From contig CM076260.1 in the NCBI GenBank assembly GCA_038380795.1, positions 2,477,533 through 2,541,532 of the forward strand: a stretch of 64,000 bases of DNA, read 5' to 3'. The DNA is from Pyrocephalus nanus. Its lineage: Eukaryota; Chordata; Aves; Passeriformes; Tyrannidae. Every line of letters begins with the position of its first letter. Position 1 is the stretch's first letter. The notes under the pieces are model-generated. The model searched no databases, was not told where the DNA came from, and saw only the letters and a list, made by a program, of their open reading frames with translations. Below, piece by piece: positions 45,636-57,488 of this stretch. The position numbers were made by a program, and so were the translations under genes.

Positions 45636-47715
45636 CCCTAGATTTTGTCTGCCCTCTCTATTTACACTCTTACAGCAATCACCTGATTCCATAAAGCAGT
45701 GGGTGAGAGGAAAAGTCTTTAAGCAGTTCTGGAGCAAAATCAAAGTGTCCACTGGCTGCATATATGAAATCACACATTTTTTAAAGTCAGAGGATCACTC
45801 TTACTGGAACTTATTTTGTCCATGTTTGAAGTGATCAATGCCCAAGCTGTAATTCCATCTCTAAGTGCTATTTTCTTCCTGGGTTACAGTGTTTGCTCCA
45901 TAAGCAATCCCTGCCAAGCCTGCAGTCATATGTTTTAAAAATGCAAAACATCTAAAATTGATATTTGCTTTTGGAAGCTGAAGTTATGGAAAGACCAGAA
46001 AATAAACATGGAGCAAATGAAAATAGGGGAAAAAAAATTTAAAATCTATAGGAATGTGTATTTTTTTAAACTGGCAGGATCTGCCAGGAGCTTTGAGATG
46101 TTAAATACCATTGTCTTCTTATTACTTTTGATTTTATTCTTCTACCTTGGCTATTAGAAGAACAAATGATGGTGGAATTTAGAGGATGAGCAGTGAGGAT
46201 CAGGAGATTGAAAGTAATATTTGCAAGTCCTTAGAGCTGACTGTGGCAGAAAGGCAAATGGTTCTCAAAAAGGGACATTTCATGGAGTGATTTATCCCGT
46301 GTGGCTTTGCCATTTGTTGTATCCTTCCAGTCCTGTTGCCATGGGAACCAATTTTACTGTTGCAGTGATTGTTAATCAGGATTTGTAGTTAAACCATTTT
46401 TACCACAAGGCCTTATATCCTTCCAGATGAAATCATTGACAGGGGTGTTCATCAAACATTATCACCAGAAATAAAACCTGATCAGCCTTCCTGGTGGTTT
46501 TTCTCTTCTTTACCAGAATCTGAGAGGGAAGAAACTTAACTTTTACAGGAAGTTAAGGATTCTGCTTCAGTTACATCCATCACCCTTATACAGTTCCAGG
46601 AAAAGAAAGGAAAAAAAAAACCCAAACAAACAAGCCTAACAGTATAATCATTTTAGTTTTCATTTAAGTGGAAGTGAATTGAGTACTCTGGAGATACATT
46701 GTCTACATATCCCTTCTTTAAGCATCTCTTACTTAGAATTAAAGCTTAAGGTCATCTCAATTTAAGAACTTTTCCTGTGAGAACAGAGGGACTTGTGTTT
46801 ATGGAGGGAGGATTCAACAGCTGAGGTTCAGGAATCTAAAATATTCTGTGTCCTTTCAACCTTCCCTGGGGTTTTACATCTGTCCCTGCAAAGAGGTGTT
46901 GGCAGGAATAGGGACAGATGGGTGTAGGTTGTAGGATCCTTGGGTCAGAAAAAGGAGAATCAAAGGGTCAGAATGTGACTCCTCTGGTCTGTTCTCTGGA
47001 TGGGAAATAGAAATGGGAGGAGGATTTTTTTTTCCATCCAAATTTACTCTCTTGCTGACCTGCTGAGCTGAAGGACTTGTCTGGACACTGGGAGCTTAAA
47101 GTAACCAAGATGTGCATTTCTGCTTGATTCCTTTATATGTCTCACTATTTCTTTGCTGCCAAAAATATAACTGGAAATCAGGAAAAAAAAAAACAAAACA
47201 AAAAAACCACACACACAAAAAAACAAACAAACAAACAAAAACAAAAAACAAAACAAAAAAAAACACAAAACAACAACAAAAAAAAACCCACAACCAAAAA
47301 GCTGGTGGTAAATCCTAAATTGATGAAACACTGCACTCAAAATTCACAGAAAACTCAAAAAAATATAAGTGAAGCGATGGCCAGTATTGCTCAGTGTTCA
47401 CCAGAGATCAGTTTAATGGAATCATTCCACAAAACACTTGTCTCTCCAAGTCCAGACTCCTGCCCTGTGATGGCAGAGCTCCAGCTCTTCCCTCCCCTGG
47501 GCAGCTCCTTTAACTTCTACAGGGCAAAGTTTTCAAAACAAAACTTGTGGTGGATTTCCAGCTGAAACGAGGTGGGTCACGTTTATTTGAGCCCAGACTG
47601 GGCTGGGGATTATTTTCCTGTCTGCTCTGTTATCTGAGTGGTGTTTTGGCAGAATTTCCAAAGTTCTACACCAGAAGGCCGCAGAACTGCCAGCATTTTC
47701 TCCAGATTTGGGTTT
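45636..47715. other. Unique stretch with A-rich repeat
   Basis: It contains the (AAAC)n tract listed next. The frames over it (Lys/Asn or Phe/Cys runs) are artefacts of that tract. No gene. Confidence 0.5.
47177..47291. repeat. (AAAC)n-type A-rich tract
   Basis: About 115 bp almost wholly A with spaced C (AACAAACAAACAAACAAAAA and similar), low complexity. Confidence 0.9.
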
Positions 47716-47845
47716 ATTATGGAATCACAGAATGGTTTGGGTTGGGAAGGACTTTTAAGATCATCCAGTTCCAACCCCCTGCCACGGGCAGGGACACCTC
47801 CCACTATCCCAGATTGCTCCAAGCCCCGTCCAACCTGGCCTTTAA
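47716..47845 (-). mobile_element. CR1 3' fragment
   Basis: TATGGAATCACAGAATGGTT, TGGGTTGGGAAGGAC, CCACGGGCAGGGACACCTCC, GCCCCGTCCAACCTGGCC. Confidence 0.92.
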
Positions 47846-48437
47846 CTGATGGAATATTATCAGTGTGATACAGCCAGGTAGGATTTTCAGTGCTATTTTA
47901 CAAAAAACCCTTTATTTTTCCCAACAAACCAAATTCCCAGCATCTCTCTCGTTTCAAGCCAGGACCACCTATGCCACAGTTTTGTTTTCACTTCAATTTT
48001 CCCCAAGTTACACCAAGGGGTGCACAATCAAAACAGCAGCAAGGTGTTAGTCACGTTGTTTTGATCCCTTTCCTGATTTCTTTTCTCCCTTCCTTCTCCT
48101 TTTTCAAACCCGTGCCCAGCCCCCACTGTAATTCTGATTGGCCAAATTAATTCTGCAGCATCCTGCTGTGAATAATTATGTTCATCCAGCGTGGAGCTGG
48201 ATGCCTTTCTCTTCTCCCCCTCCTCCTCCTCCTCTCCTAAATTATAATGTGACAATTGAAGCTCACAGCTGGCTCATCAGAGGTGGCCAGTTTGGGAATT
48301 GGCACATCTGAATGTGCCTCTCCCTTAACTCCCTGCCTTGATTGCTTAAGACAAGACATATGTAAACCCCCTGATTATTCCCATTTTCTGCTGCTCACAA
48401 AGATACTGCTTTAAACTGCAAAGCTGTTGTGTTGCTT

Positions 48438-48463
48438 GGGGGGGGGGGGTGGGTGGGGAGGGG
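48438..48463 (+). other. G-quadruplex-forming G run
   Basis: Twelve consecutive G, then TGGGTGGGGAGGGG: four G-tracts with single-base loops on the plus strand, a strong G4 candidate. Confidence 0.6.
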
Positions 48464-48749
48464 AAATTGCAGGAATTTTTTCCCTTCCCCTCCCCACCAG
48501 TTCCCTGCAACAATAAATAGCTGTCAGACTTATGTCAAGAATGAAATTATAGGAGCACATGAGGCCTTGATTACATTGTTTTGGGTAGATTGCTATTAGC
48601 AATGCTGAAATGAGGTCTAATTTTTCAGTGCTTTAGCTCAGTCAAGAATCAAGTGGCACAAGGGGGAGGGAAGGGATGTCACCCACAGGAACTGGATGAG
48701 GTAATTCTGTGCAGCCCTTCTGTGGTGCAGCCCTTTCAGGGAGCTGTTC

Positions 48750-48799
48750 AAATAAATAAATATATTCTGCTGAAATAAATAAATATGTTCTGCTGAAAC
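48750..48799. repeat. Direct repeat, 25-bp unit, two copies
   Basis: AAATAAATAAATATATTCTG CTG followed at once by AAATAAATAAATATGTTCTG CTG, differing at one base. Confidence 0.85.
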
Positions 48800-48858
48800 G
48801 TGGGATGAGTTGGTAAAGGCAGAGCTGGGGTGTTGCTGAACAAACTCTTTCCAGAATT

Positions 48859-49192
48859 ACATGGAATCATTTAGGTTGGAAAAGATAATCCAGTCCAGCC
48901 TGTGACCCGTCCCCACCTTGTCCCCCAGTCCAGAGCACTGAGTGCCACGTCCAGCACTTCTTGGACATCTCCAGGGATGAGGACTCCACCACCTCCCTGG
49001 GCAGCCCCTTCCAGTTCCTGACCACCCTTTCCATGAAGAAATTCCTTCTGATGTCCAACCTGAACCTTCCCTGGCACAACTTGAGGCCATTTCCTCTTGT
49101 CCTGCCCCTTGTTCCCTGGGAGCAGAGCCTGACATCCCCCCTCCTGTCTGGGAGTTGCAGAGAGTGAGAAGGTCCCTCCTGAGCCTCCTTTT
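48859..49192 (-). mobile_element. CR1, older subfamily, about 335 bp
   Basis: ATGGAATCATTTAGGTTGG, CAGAGCACTGAGTGCCACG, GGCAGCCCCTTCCAGTTCC, CCTTGTTCCCTGGGAGCAGA, GAGCCTCCTTTT. Its 5' end touches the tail of the next CR1. Confidence 0.93.
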
Positions 49193-49820
49193 CATAGAAT
49201 CATGGAATCATAGAATCAACCAGGTTGGAAAAGACCTCTGAGATCATCAAGTCCAACCCTTGATCCATCCCCGCCGTGGTTCCCAGCCCATGGCACTGAT
49301 GCCACATCCAGCCTGTCCTTAAACACCTCCAGGGATGGGGAATCCACCCCCTCCCTGGGCAGCCCATTCCAAGGGCTGAGCACTCTCCAGGGAAAGAATC
49401 CCTTCCCCATATCCCACCTGAACCTCCCCTGGCCCAGCTGGAGGCCGAGCCCTCTTGTCCTGCTGCTGGTTCCTGGGAGCAGAGCCCGATCCCAGCTGGC
49501 TCCCCCCTCCTGGCCGGGAGTTGTGCAGAGGGATGAGGTCTCCCCTGAGCCTCCTCCTCTCCAGGCTGAGCCCCCCCAGCTCCCTCAGCCACTCCTGCTG
49601 CTCCAGCCCCTTCCCCAGCTCCGTTTCCTTCCCTGCACACGCTCCAGCCCCTCAGTGTCTCTCTTGTCTGAGGGGTCCAGAACTGCCCCCGGGACTGGAG
49701 GTGCCCCAGCAGTGCCAGCACAGGGACAGGCACTGCCCTGGTCCTGCTGCCACATCAGGGCTGGTCCAAGCCAGGTGCCTTCTTGGCCACCCAAACCCAC
49801 AGGTGAAGTGTCACCTCGTT
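49193..49820 (-). mobile_element. CR1, older subfamily, about 630 bp
   Basis: Tail CATAGAATCATGGAATCATAGAATC, then CAACCAGGTTGGAAAAGACC, CAACCCTTGATCCATCCCC, CTCTTGTCCTGCTGCTGG, CTCCAGGCTGAGCCCCCCC, ending in CTTCTTGGCCACCC. Second-longest copy; reaches toward the end of ORF2. GC-rich and CpG-bearing, so its frames (up to 177 codons) are not genes. Confidence 0.9.
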
Positions 49821-51998
49821 CAGGTTTGGCATCATTCTCTGTGAACTTTATTAAAGGCGTCCCAAAAGCAAATTGTTGTCAATTTAATCCACCCTCACTC
49901 AGCTTCTCGTTCTCTCAGCATGTTTATATTTTGATGTTGAAAATAGACTGATTTCTTTTGAGTTCTTTGCATAATTCACAGCACAGCCAGTTTGGGCTCC
50001 TGCTCATCCTCTGCTGATCCATCTTTATTAGCAGCTCACGTGTAGGGCAAGCGCCCTTGTTGTGCTTTTGTTGTTGACAATTTTACACATCACTCCCTTA
50101 CTTTGAAAATCTTTCATTTGGCATTCTGTGAACACCCTGAACTTTAAATGTTTCAGTGTCTGTGGCTCCTCAGGTGGGAGTTTTATTAGTCACAGGTGCT
50201 TTGCCGTAACTACCTGTTTCTGTGGGTGGAAATAAATGAAGTTTGTTTTGACTGATCCTTTAAGCAATCCACCTGGAGCTTGGGAAGGGTCAAGATTCAC
50301 TTGGGTTCACTGAGCCGAGTGAGAGCAGCAAGAAAAGGGCACGAACTGGGCATGGGGAGACATCAAAACTCTGTTTACACGAGTGGGAGTTGGTTCTTTC
50401 TGAGTGGCAGCCTGGTGGATGAGAAGAATCCAAAGCAAGCATTCAGAAGGGATTTATTCCACAACATCCTGAATTTGCTGGATGACACATAACCGTGCAG
50501 AAAGTTCTTATTGAAATGTTTTCTCCTGCTCATTTGAAAGGCTGAGCACTTTATCAAGACTTAAATTAATAGAACCGTGTCAGCCTCAGAAGGACGTGGT
50601 AATTACAACTAATTCAGTCTGAAATATCCCTAAAATGAAACAAAATTCCTTGGTTATTCTTTAAGAGGTCGTTATGAGAGCTGCTGGTTTGGAGGTCTTT
50701 TCTCACTCAAAGAAAAGCCTGTTTACGTTGTTGGGAGGTTGGGAATCTCCTGGTTCTGTGGCTCAGGGAGCCTGTGGAGCACGTTGGCAAAAGCTGCTGG
50801 GAATGCCAAGAGTTTACAAGAACTCAGAAGGTGCTTAGAGAAATTCAGAGCAGAAATATCCATGAAAACAATTACCACAAATTCTGGGAGATGCCTTTAG
50901 TGCAGATAACTGTGAATGAGAGATCTGAGAGGAATTTCCACGGTGTACTTACCCTGTTACACTGGGAAACATCTAAAGCACCATCAAAGAAAGGGACCCA
51001 GATGTGTTCTTGGTCAGGTTCAGCCTGGATGGTCTTAGATTTATATGGAATACTGAGCCTCTTGCATTTCAGTTGGTATTTACCAAGAGTTTGCCTTTTT
51101 GTGTGTTCCAAATGATTGGTATTAATTTCCAGAACATCTCTTGGACTATTTCAGTAGGTTGGACTTTCCTGAACATTTGCAATATAAAGGTAAAAAAGAC
51201 AATTCAAAAGGCAGCTCTTGCTAAAATAAATATTATTAATTCCCATGTTTTAAGTGCTTTCAGTTGCTTCAGTATTAAGTGCAGAGAGTAGTGGAGAGAA
51301 AGGGAGAAGGAGGGAGTGTCAGATGTTGTGGGAACCAAAGGGCTTTCTAGGCCAAAGCTGATCCCTTCACTTGAGCCCAAAATCCCTTTGTAGGTGGACT
51401 GATCACCAGACCTTTCTGGTAAAGCATGAGATGCTCCATCCATGACCAGCCAACTAAATCCCTTCCAAACCTTAGTCTGGACTCAACATCTCAGCTGTGC
51501 CACCCTGGGCCAGGGAAGGAGAACCAGAACTTTATTATGAGTCTCCTGATGAACTGGAATAACCAAACCCTCTTCATTGCCTTGCCATGTGAATGATATA
51601 ACCTTGTGGTCTCCCAATAGAAACATTTCCAACATTGCCAATGTTTATTTTGAAGTTTCTAGGCTGTCTTAGCCTATGTTGTGACTGTTGAGGCCAAAGC
51701 CTTAAACTCAGTGTCTGAACATTTACTGTGGTGGTTTTGAGGAACATTTTATATGTTCTTTGGTTATAACTCAGAGCTTGGTGGTCAGGTCTGTGTTGTC
51801 TGACATTGGAGCCATGGGAAAAATGAGAATAACACAGCAGGGTTTGGTTCTCTGTCGTGCCTGGGGCCTGCAAAGGGAATTGGGTAGTTCTGAAATAAGT
51901 GTTTTATCCTTGTTGTTGGGAATTCTGGTGAGATTTTGGTACAATCCCAAAAGCACATTTATTGTCACTGTACTGGTGTACTAAGAAATGTAACTGTA
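49821..51998. other. Unique stretch
   Basis: A 113-codon plus frame at 50774-51115 and shorter minus frames, none with linked splice sites. No repeat recognised. Confidence 0.45.
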
Positions 51999-52378
51999 AA
52001 TGAGGAGAGAAGGGTCAGGAGGGACTTTATTATGGCCTTCCAGTGCCTAAAGGGGCTCCAGGAGAGCTGGAGAAGGACTTGGGACAAGGGATGGAGGGAC
52101 AGGACACAGGGAATGGCTTCCCAATGCCAGAGGGCAGGGTTAGATGAGATATTGGGAAGGAATTGTTGGCTGGGAGGGTGGTGAGGCCCTGGCACAGGTT
52201 GCCCAGAGAAGCTGTGGCTGCCCCTGCATCCCTGGAAGTGTCCAAGGCCAGGTTGGACAGGGCTTGGAGCAACCTGGGCTAGTGGAAGGTGTCCCTGCCC
52301 GTGGCAGGGGGTTGGAATCATAAGATCTTTAAGGTCCCTTCCAACCCAAACCACCCTGTGATTCTAGAATTTTATGAT
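51999..52378 (+). mobile_element. CR1, about 380 bp
   Basis: AGAAGGGTCAGGAGGGAC, CCTTCCAGTGCCTAAAGGGG, TTCCCAATGCCAGAGGGC, AGGTTGCCCAGAGAAGCTG, CTTCCAACCCAAACC, TGTGATTCTAGAATTTTATGA tail. Confidence 0.95.
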
Positions 52379-53335
52379 CTCTCTCAAATAAGGTGAATGT
52401 TTGAAATCCTTGAATTAGAATTTTCTTGACACGACACAGAGCTCAAATAATTCAAATAATTGAAGTTAGAAAACCAAATTTTGCTGAAATCAGAGAGAAA
52501 AGCAAACTTAGTAAATGGAAAAGGATAAATTCACAGAGGAAACCAATTTTTGATTTCAAATGACAAGATTAACTCAGAGAAGAAGTAGAGAGACAGGTCT
52601 TAAAAAAATATATTAAATAATTTGTTCAAGTGTCAATTGGATTGTCATAATCCAAGAAATAATCTTAAAAACTCCATATAACCTTTCAAAGCAAAATTTT
52701 TAATTTGAGGAGATGCCACTTTTCCAGTCTGTGGTGTCTGAACTGTTCATTCCCTGGTGGGAGCATGTGGTAAATATTTCTTGTGAGCACTTCTTAAAAG
52801 TCACTGGAATTACAAGTTTAAAAGAATTAAAGAGAGGAATAATCTGGGAGACATTTCAAGGGAGAGAATGCAAACTCATCTTATTGCCCACATGACTTAA
52901 TAAACCAGCAAATGAAGTGCTCACACAGCCAGAGGGAAAATTGTGACATCACTTGTTCCCTGAGAAATGGGAATTTCAGCCATAATTAACCCAGCACTGG
53001 GACACGGGTGACAATGGTATTGATTAACTAATCAATGACAACGAACTCCACACCTCTAAATTACATAGTTTAAAACACATCACATTATATCAGTGGAAAC
53101 AAAGCAATTAAAGGGCTTTAAATGCACACAACTAATCAGGGATTTAATGCATGCTAATTGTGACCAAAATTCCAGTTAATGTGTGGATACATTACATCAT
53201 GTTCAGGAATGGCAAAGTTGTGATCATGTTCATCATGATCATTTCAAATCATCGATAATATCATTATCAAGAAATTATGTTAATTTGCTGTCACTTGTGA
53301 GCATGTTACAGATCTGGAATTAATAAGAGTTAATT
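52379..53335. other. Unique AT-rich stretch with a small perfect hairpin
   Basis: TGATCATG (53221-53228) pairs with CATGATCA (53234-53241) across a 5-base loop. No gene. Confidence 0.45.
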
Positions 53336-53640
53336 ATGTGTCAATATGTGTGTGCATATATATTTATTTATATTTACTTATATATTTATTACATGTATTT
53401 ATTTATTTATATTTATATATACCCAGAGAAGCTGTGGGTGCCCCATCTCTGGAAGGGTCCAAGGCCAGGTTGGACAGTGCTTGGATCAGCCTGGGATAGT
53501 GGAAGATGTCTCTGCCCATGGCAGGGGGTTGAAATGAGATGGACTTTAAGATCCTTCCAACATAAACCCTTCTGTGATTAATTATATATATGTAATATAT
53601 TCATATATATAATTCATTTTATATATATATATATATATGA
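53336..53640. repeat. AT microsatellite split by a CR1
   Basis: (TA)n and TTTA units at 53352-53421 and (TA)n at 53580-53638 flank the CR1 at 53422-53580. Confidence 0.85.
53422..53580 (+). mobile_element. CR1 3' fragment inside the microsatellite
   Basis: CCCAGAGAAGCTGTGGGTGC, CCAAGGCCAGGTTGGACAG, GCCCATGGCAGGGGGTTG, CCTTCTGTGATTA tail. Confidence 0.93.
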
Positions 53641-54206
53641 CTGGCTCAGTGTGTCCTAATTCTAGAGTGGCCTCAAGGTGATACTGCCAAGTCTACCTCT
53701 TCTTTTTTTTTAAAAAAATAATGTTGTTTCTCCCATCTTTTGGAAGGTACAGTTGAATATTTCAAGGTTCTTTAATAAAACATAAATGCTGGAGAGGTTT
53801 TGGTGGTGACTGGTAAACATCTGACAGCAGGATAAATGTGTTTTTGTGTAGGATCTGCGAGTAAAGGAAGATTTGTGTGCGGAATTATTATTTGTGGAGT
53901 GCTAGCAAATCATAATTTTCCCTTTGGAAGATGGTTGGGTAATAACAAGAATTTGTATCAATGTCCCTATTGTTGCTTTCCTTTTTATTTTACCTGTAAA
54001 CTGTGGAGAATGTCTTTAGGTAGACAAAAGATACTTAAGTGTGTGGCTCTCAAAAATAAGTGGGAATCGAACACTTTGCAAATCTCTTTGTGCTGTGATT
54101 AGTGTAAAAATGAACAGGATAATACCAGGAATAGGTGGGAAATAGGTGGGGGAAGAATTACCAAGAATCTGAAGTGAGATAAAACTGCAGGTTAGGGATT
54201 GGATTC

Positions 54207-55142
54207 AGTTGGTGGCCGGTCACCAGTGGTGTCCCCAGGGATCAGTGTTGGGTCCAGTCCTGTTTAACACCTTTATGGATGATTTAGATGAGGGGATTGA
54301 GTCCACCAGTAGTAAATTTGCAGATGACACCAAGCTGGGGGGGGAGTTGTTGATCTGCTGGAAGGGCAGGAGGGCTCTGCAGAGGGACCTGGCCAGGCTG
54401 GATCCATGGGCTGATCCCAACGGGATGAGGTTCCCCAAGGCCAAGGGCGGGTCCTGCCCTTTGGCCACAACAACCCCCGGCAGCTCCAGAGGGGCTGGAG
54501 GTGGGAAGGGAGCTGGGAGTTGGGATGGCCAGGAAGCTGAACAGGAGCCAGAGGGTGCCCAGGAGGGCCCAGAGGGTCGATGGATCCTGGCCTGGCTCGG
54601 GCAGAGGTGGCAGCAGGAGCAGGGATTCTCCACCCCTGGAGTGCCGTGTCCAGCTCTGCGCCCTCAGCTCGGGAAGGACATGGAGGGGCTGGAACAGGGG
54701 CTGGGAAGAGCAGCGAGGCTGGGGAAGGGACTTGTGTTCAAGTCCTGTGAGGAGAGGCTGAGGGAGCTGGGATTGTTTAGCCTGGAGAAGAGGAGGATCA
54801 GGGGTGACCTCATCACTCTCTACAACTCCCTGACAGGAGGTTGTAGCCAAGTAGGGGTCGGTCTCTTCTCCCAGACAACCCTCAGTAAGAAGAGGGCTCA
54901 GTCTCAAGGTCTGCCAGGGGAGGTTTATGTTGGATATTAGGAAGAAATGCTTTACAGAGAGGGTAATCAACCATTGGAATGGGTTGCCCAGGGAGGTGGT
55001 GGATTCTCCATCCCTGGAGGTGTTTAGGAAGAGACTGGATGTGGCATCAGTGCCATGGTCTAGTAACTGTGGTGGTAGTGGATCAAGAGTTGGACTTGAT
55101 GATCCTTTCCAACCCATCTGATTCTATGATCCTGTGATTCAG
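54207..55142 (+). mobile_element. Longest CR1 copy, with reverse-transcriptase remnant
   Basis: Sense CR1 of about 935 bp with the end of ORF2 plus the 3' region. The frame from 54209 starts in the reverse-transcriptase palm: CPQGSVLGPVLFNTFMDDLD, then SSKFADDTKLGG with the catalytic FADD (YADD-type) motif. The protein then shifts frame near 54445 (RT-like RVLPFGHNNPR continues in another frame), so it is dead. The 3' part has GAGGAGAGGCTGAGGGAGC, TTTATGTTGGATATTAGG, GGTTGGACTTGATGATCC-like and TTCTATGATCCTGTGATTC. The rest of ORF2 and ORF1 are missing by 5' truncation. Confidence 0.95.
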
Positions 55143-55314
55143 CTCAGAGTTAAAAGACCTGAATTTGGAGGTGTTTAAAGGCAGTTTGGTGCCAGCTCTG
55201 GTCACAGTCACTGTTGGTGGCACCCCCAGAGCTGCCCTGGAGTAAAATCCGTGGCTTTGTAGGGAAGGTGCTCCTGGGCAGGTGGTGCTTTCCCTGCCTC
55301 CTGCTGGGTTTGTT

Positions 55315-55329
55315 TTGGGGGGGGGGGAG
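55315..55329 (+). repeat. G homopolymer
   Basis: TTTTGGGGGGGGGGGGAG: a run of 12 G, likely unstable. Confidence 0.6.
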
Positions 55330-55399
55330 AAATGAGGAGGTGAAAACAACTGTGCAACTGCTCAGTTTTTCTGTCTCATTAACAAATTCAATTTGAAGA

Positions 55400-55519
55400 A
55401 GTTGTGGAAGGGCTTGGAACAACCTGGCACAGTGGGAAGGTGGCCCTGCCCATGGCTGAGGGGTGGAACGAGATGATCTTCAAGGTCCCTTCCAACCCAG
55501 AATTTTGTATGACTCTATC
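55400..55519 (+). mobile_element. CR1 3' fragment
   Basis: GTTGTGGAAGGGCTTGGAAC, CCTGCCCATGGCTGAGGGG, GGTCCCTTCCAACCC, TGACTCTATC tail. Confidence 0.9.
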
Positions 55520-57033
55520 TATGGCATAATAAAAAATTTTCCTGTTGAAAGCAAAGGAAACTGGGTAAAAAACCCCTTGGTTTAAAACCAAGAGTAGTGA
55601 TTTGGACACCTCTAGGAAGGCCAGAAGAATTTTACCCAAGAGTTTTGGGACACTGATGCTCTCAGCAGATGTGAGAAATCCAGCTTTGAGCCCCTTCCTT
55701 TGCCTACCAGGATTTCAAGTGATCTTTGCTTTTTTAGAGATTCCTTTGATCACCAAGCAGTGAAAAAACCCACATTTTTTTAAGTAATGCCTTTGAACTT
55801 TATTGGTTGGACTTGATGATCTTTTCCAACATGAACAATTCTGTGATTCTCTGACATTTTATCCATTTAATAACTAAGTAAAATTTGCTGGATCAGGGCA
55901 GCAAACCCAAGCATCCCATTTCCAAAGGACACTCCAAGTGTCCTAAGTTGTGGCTTTGAGTTTTTCTTAATCCATTGCAACTACAATTTGCTGGTAGAAG
56001 AGATTTTCACTTGATGATCTAAACCAGGTTTTTCAGTGAGATTGCTCATGAGGATTTGCTGATAAATCCTTGAGACCCTGGAAAAAAAGCAGGAAAAAGG
56101 GTTGAGATATTAAAGAATCACAGGTGAAACGACAGCTGAAGGAACACAAACTGTGTGAGGTGTAAAGAAAATATATAAAATGCTGGAAATCGTCTTACAG
56201 AATGATATTGTGATTTTGTGGGCTGGAAATGCAGGAGATGAGGAATTTTTTAGATCAGCAGTGTCCTAATAAACATGTCAAACACCTCCAATAAGGGTTA
56301 TTCTGCCCTGTTTGCCTGGTTTGAGTGCCGTGTTCTATTTTGGACACTCCTTTAAAAATAGCACAGACCAGGCCAAGTTGGGTCTGTACAAAATCAATCA
56401 ATACATTGAATTTTGCAGAATAAGATTAAGGTATAGTTTTCTGTAGGATCCAAAGCATTTCCCCTGAATAAATAAATAAATAAAGCTGCAAGCTGAGAGA
56501 CCACAATCCGGAAAGAAGGGAATTTTTCCACTCCAGTTAATAACAGATACAGCAGATACAACACTGCCCATTTTTTGTTGGAAATCCTGAACAGTCCTAA
56601 GGATCTTTTGGGGAGATCAAGTTCAATTTTTCCGTGTCTGTTTTGGGTTTCTTTCTTTCCCAAGAAGCTGTGGCTGAGCAAGGCCCACCAGGAACACGTT
56701 GCCAGGAGTGGAGCAAATATTAGTGTAGGTAAAGGCAGGTTTCCTCTGGCACTCTGAAGACTGGCAGGGGGAGAAAATGTTAATGGAGATAATAAATCAA
56801 GATTAGAAAGAGTGACCTGACATTTTACCTGGAGCATGAGGTCCATCAGCTGAATATTCTCTGCAGGAGCAGCTCCCTTCTGGACTTCATTCTGCAGGTT
56901 GTGCCTGCTCATGGCTTCCTTTTTTTAGTGCTGAGTTGAGAAAACTGAGAGTCCAGGACGTTTTTAACACCCCCCTGCTCCTCTGTGTGACCCCACCTGA
57001 AGAGTTTCCTCCACCTCTGAGGTCTCCAATGGA
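55520..57033. other. Unique stretch with a CR1 tail scrap
   Basis: A 172-codon minus frame (56912-56394) has no splice support. An (AATA)n run is at 56467-56482. The scrap at 55804-55852 is listed separately. Confidence 0.45.
55804..55852 (+). mobile_element. CR1 3' tail scrap, older subfamily
   Basis: GGTTGGACTTGATGATCTTT TCCAAC and CTGTGATTCTCTGA. Confidence 0.78.
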
Positions 57034-57488
57034 AGGATGACATGGAGGGACTGGAGCAAATCCCAAGGAGGCCACGGAGATGCTCCAAGGGCTGGAGCCA
57101 GGCTGGGAGAGCTGGGGGTGTTCACCTGGAGAAGAGAAGGATCCAGGAAGACCTGAGACCCTCTTCCAGTGCCTAAAGAGGTTCCAGGAGAGCTGGAGAG
57201 AGACTTGGGACAAGGGATGGAGGGACAGGACACAGGGAATGGCTTCCCACTGCCAGAGGGCAGAGTTGGATGGAATATTAGGAAGAAATCCTTCCCTGTG
57301 AGAGTGGTGAGGCTCAGGTTGCCCAGAGAAGCTGTGGCTGCCCCTGGATCTCTGGAAGTGTCCAAGGCCAGGTTGGACGAGGCTTGGAGCAACCTGGGCT
57401 AGTGGAAGGTGTCCCTGCCCATGGCAGGAGGTGGAATGGGATGATCTTTAAGGTCCCTTCCATTCCAAACCATTCTATTTCTCCATGA
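57034..57488 (+). mobile_element. CR1, about 455 bp
   Basis: GACATGGAGGGACTGGAGC, GGAGATGCTCCAAGGGCTGG, GGGGGTGTTCACCTGGAG, GGGACAGGACACAGGGAATG, CTTCCATTCCAAACC, CATGATTT tail. Confidence 0.95.

Larger units (their letters stand above)
47846..48858. other. Unique stretch with G-run and short direct repeat
   Basis: It holds a G-rich run (48438-48463) and a 25-bp direct repeat (48750-48799). No gene. Confidence 0.5.

Noticed and set aside
49200..49733. 177-codon minus frame
   Set aside because: Entirely inside a GC-rich CR1 copy.
54209..54940. 243-codon frame as a gene
   Set aside because: It is CR1: RT palm motifs at the start, then frameshifted read-through of the CR1 3' region.
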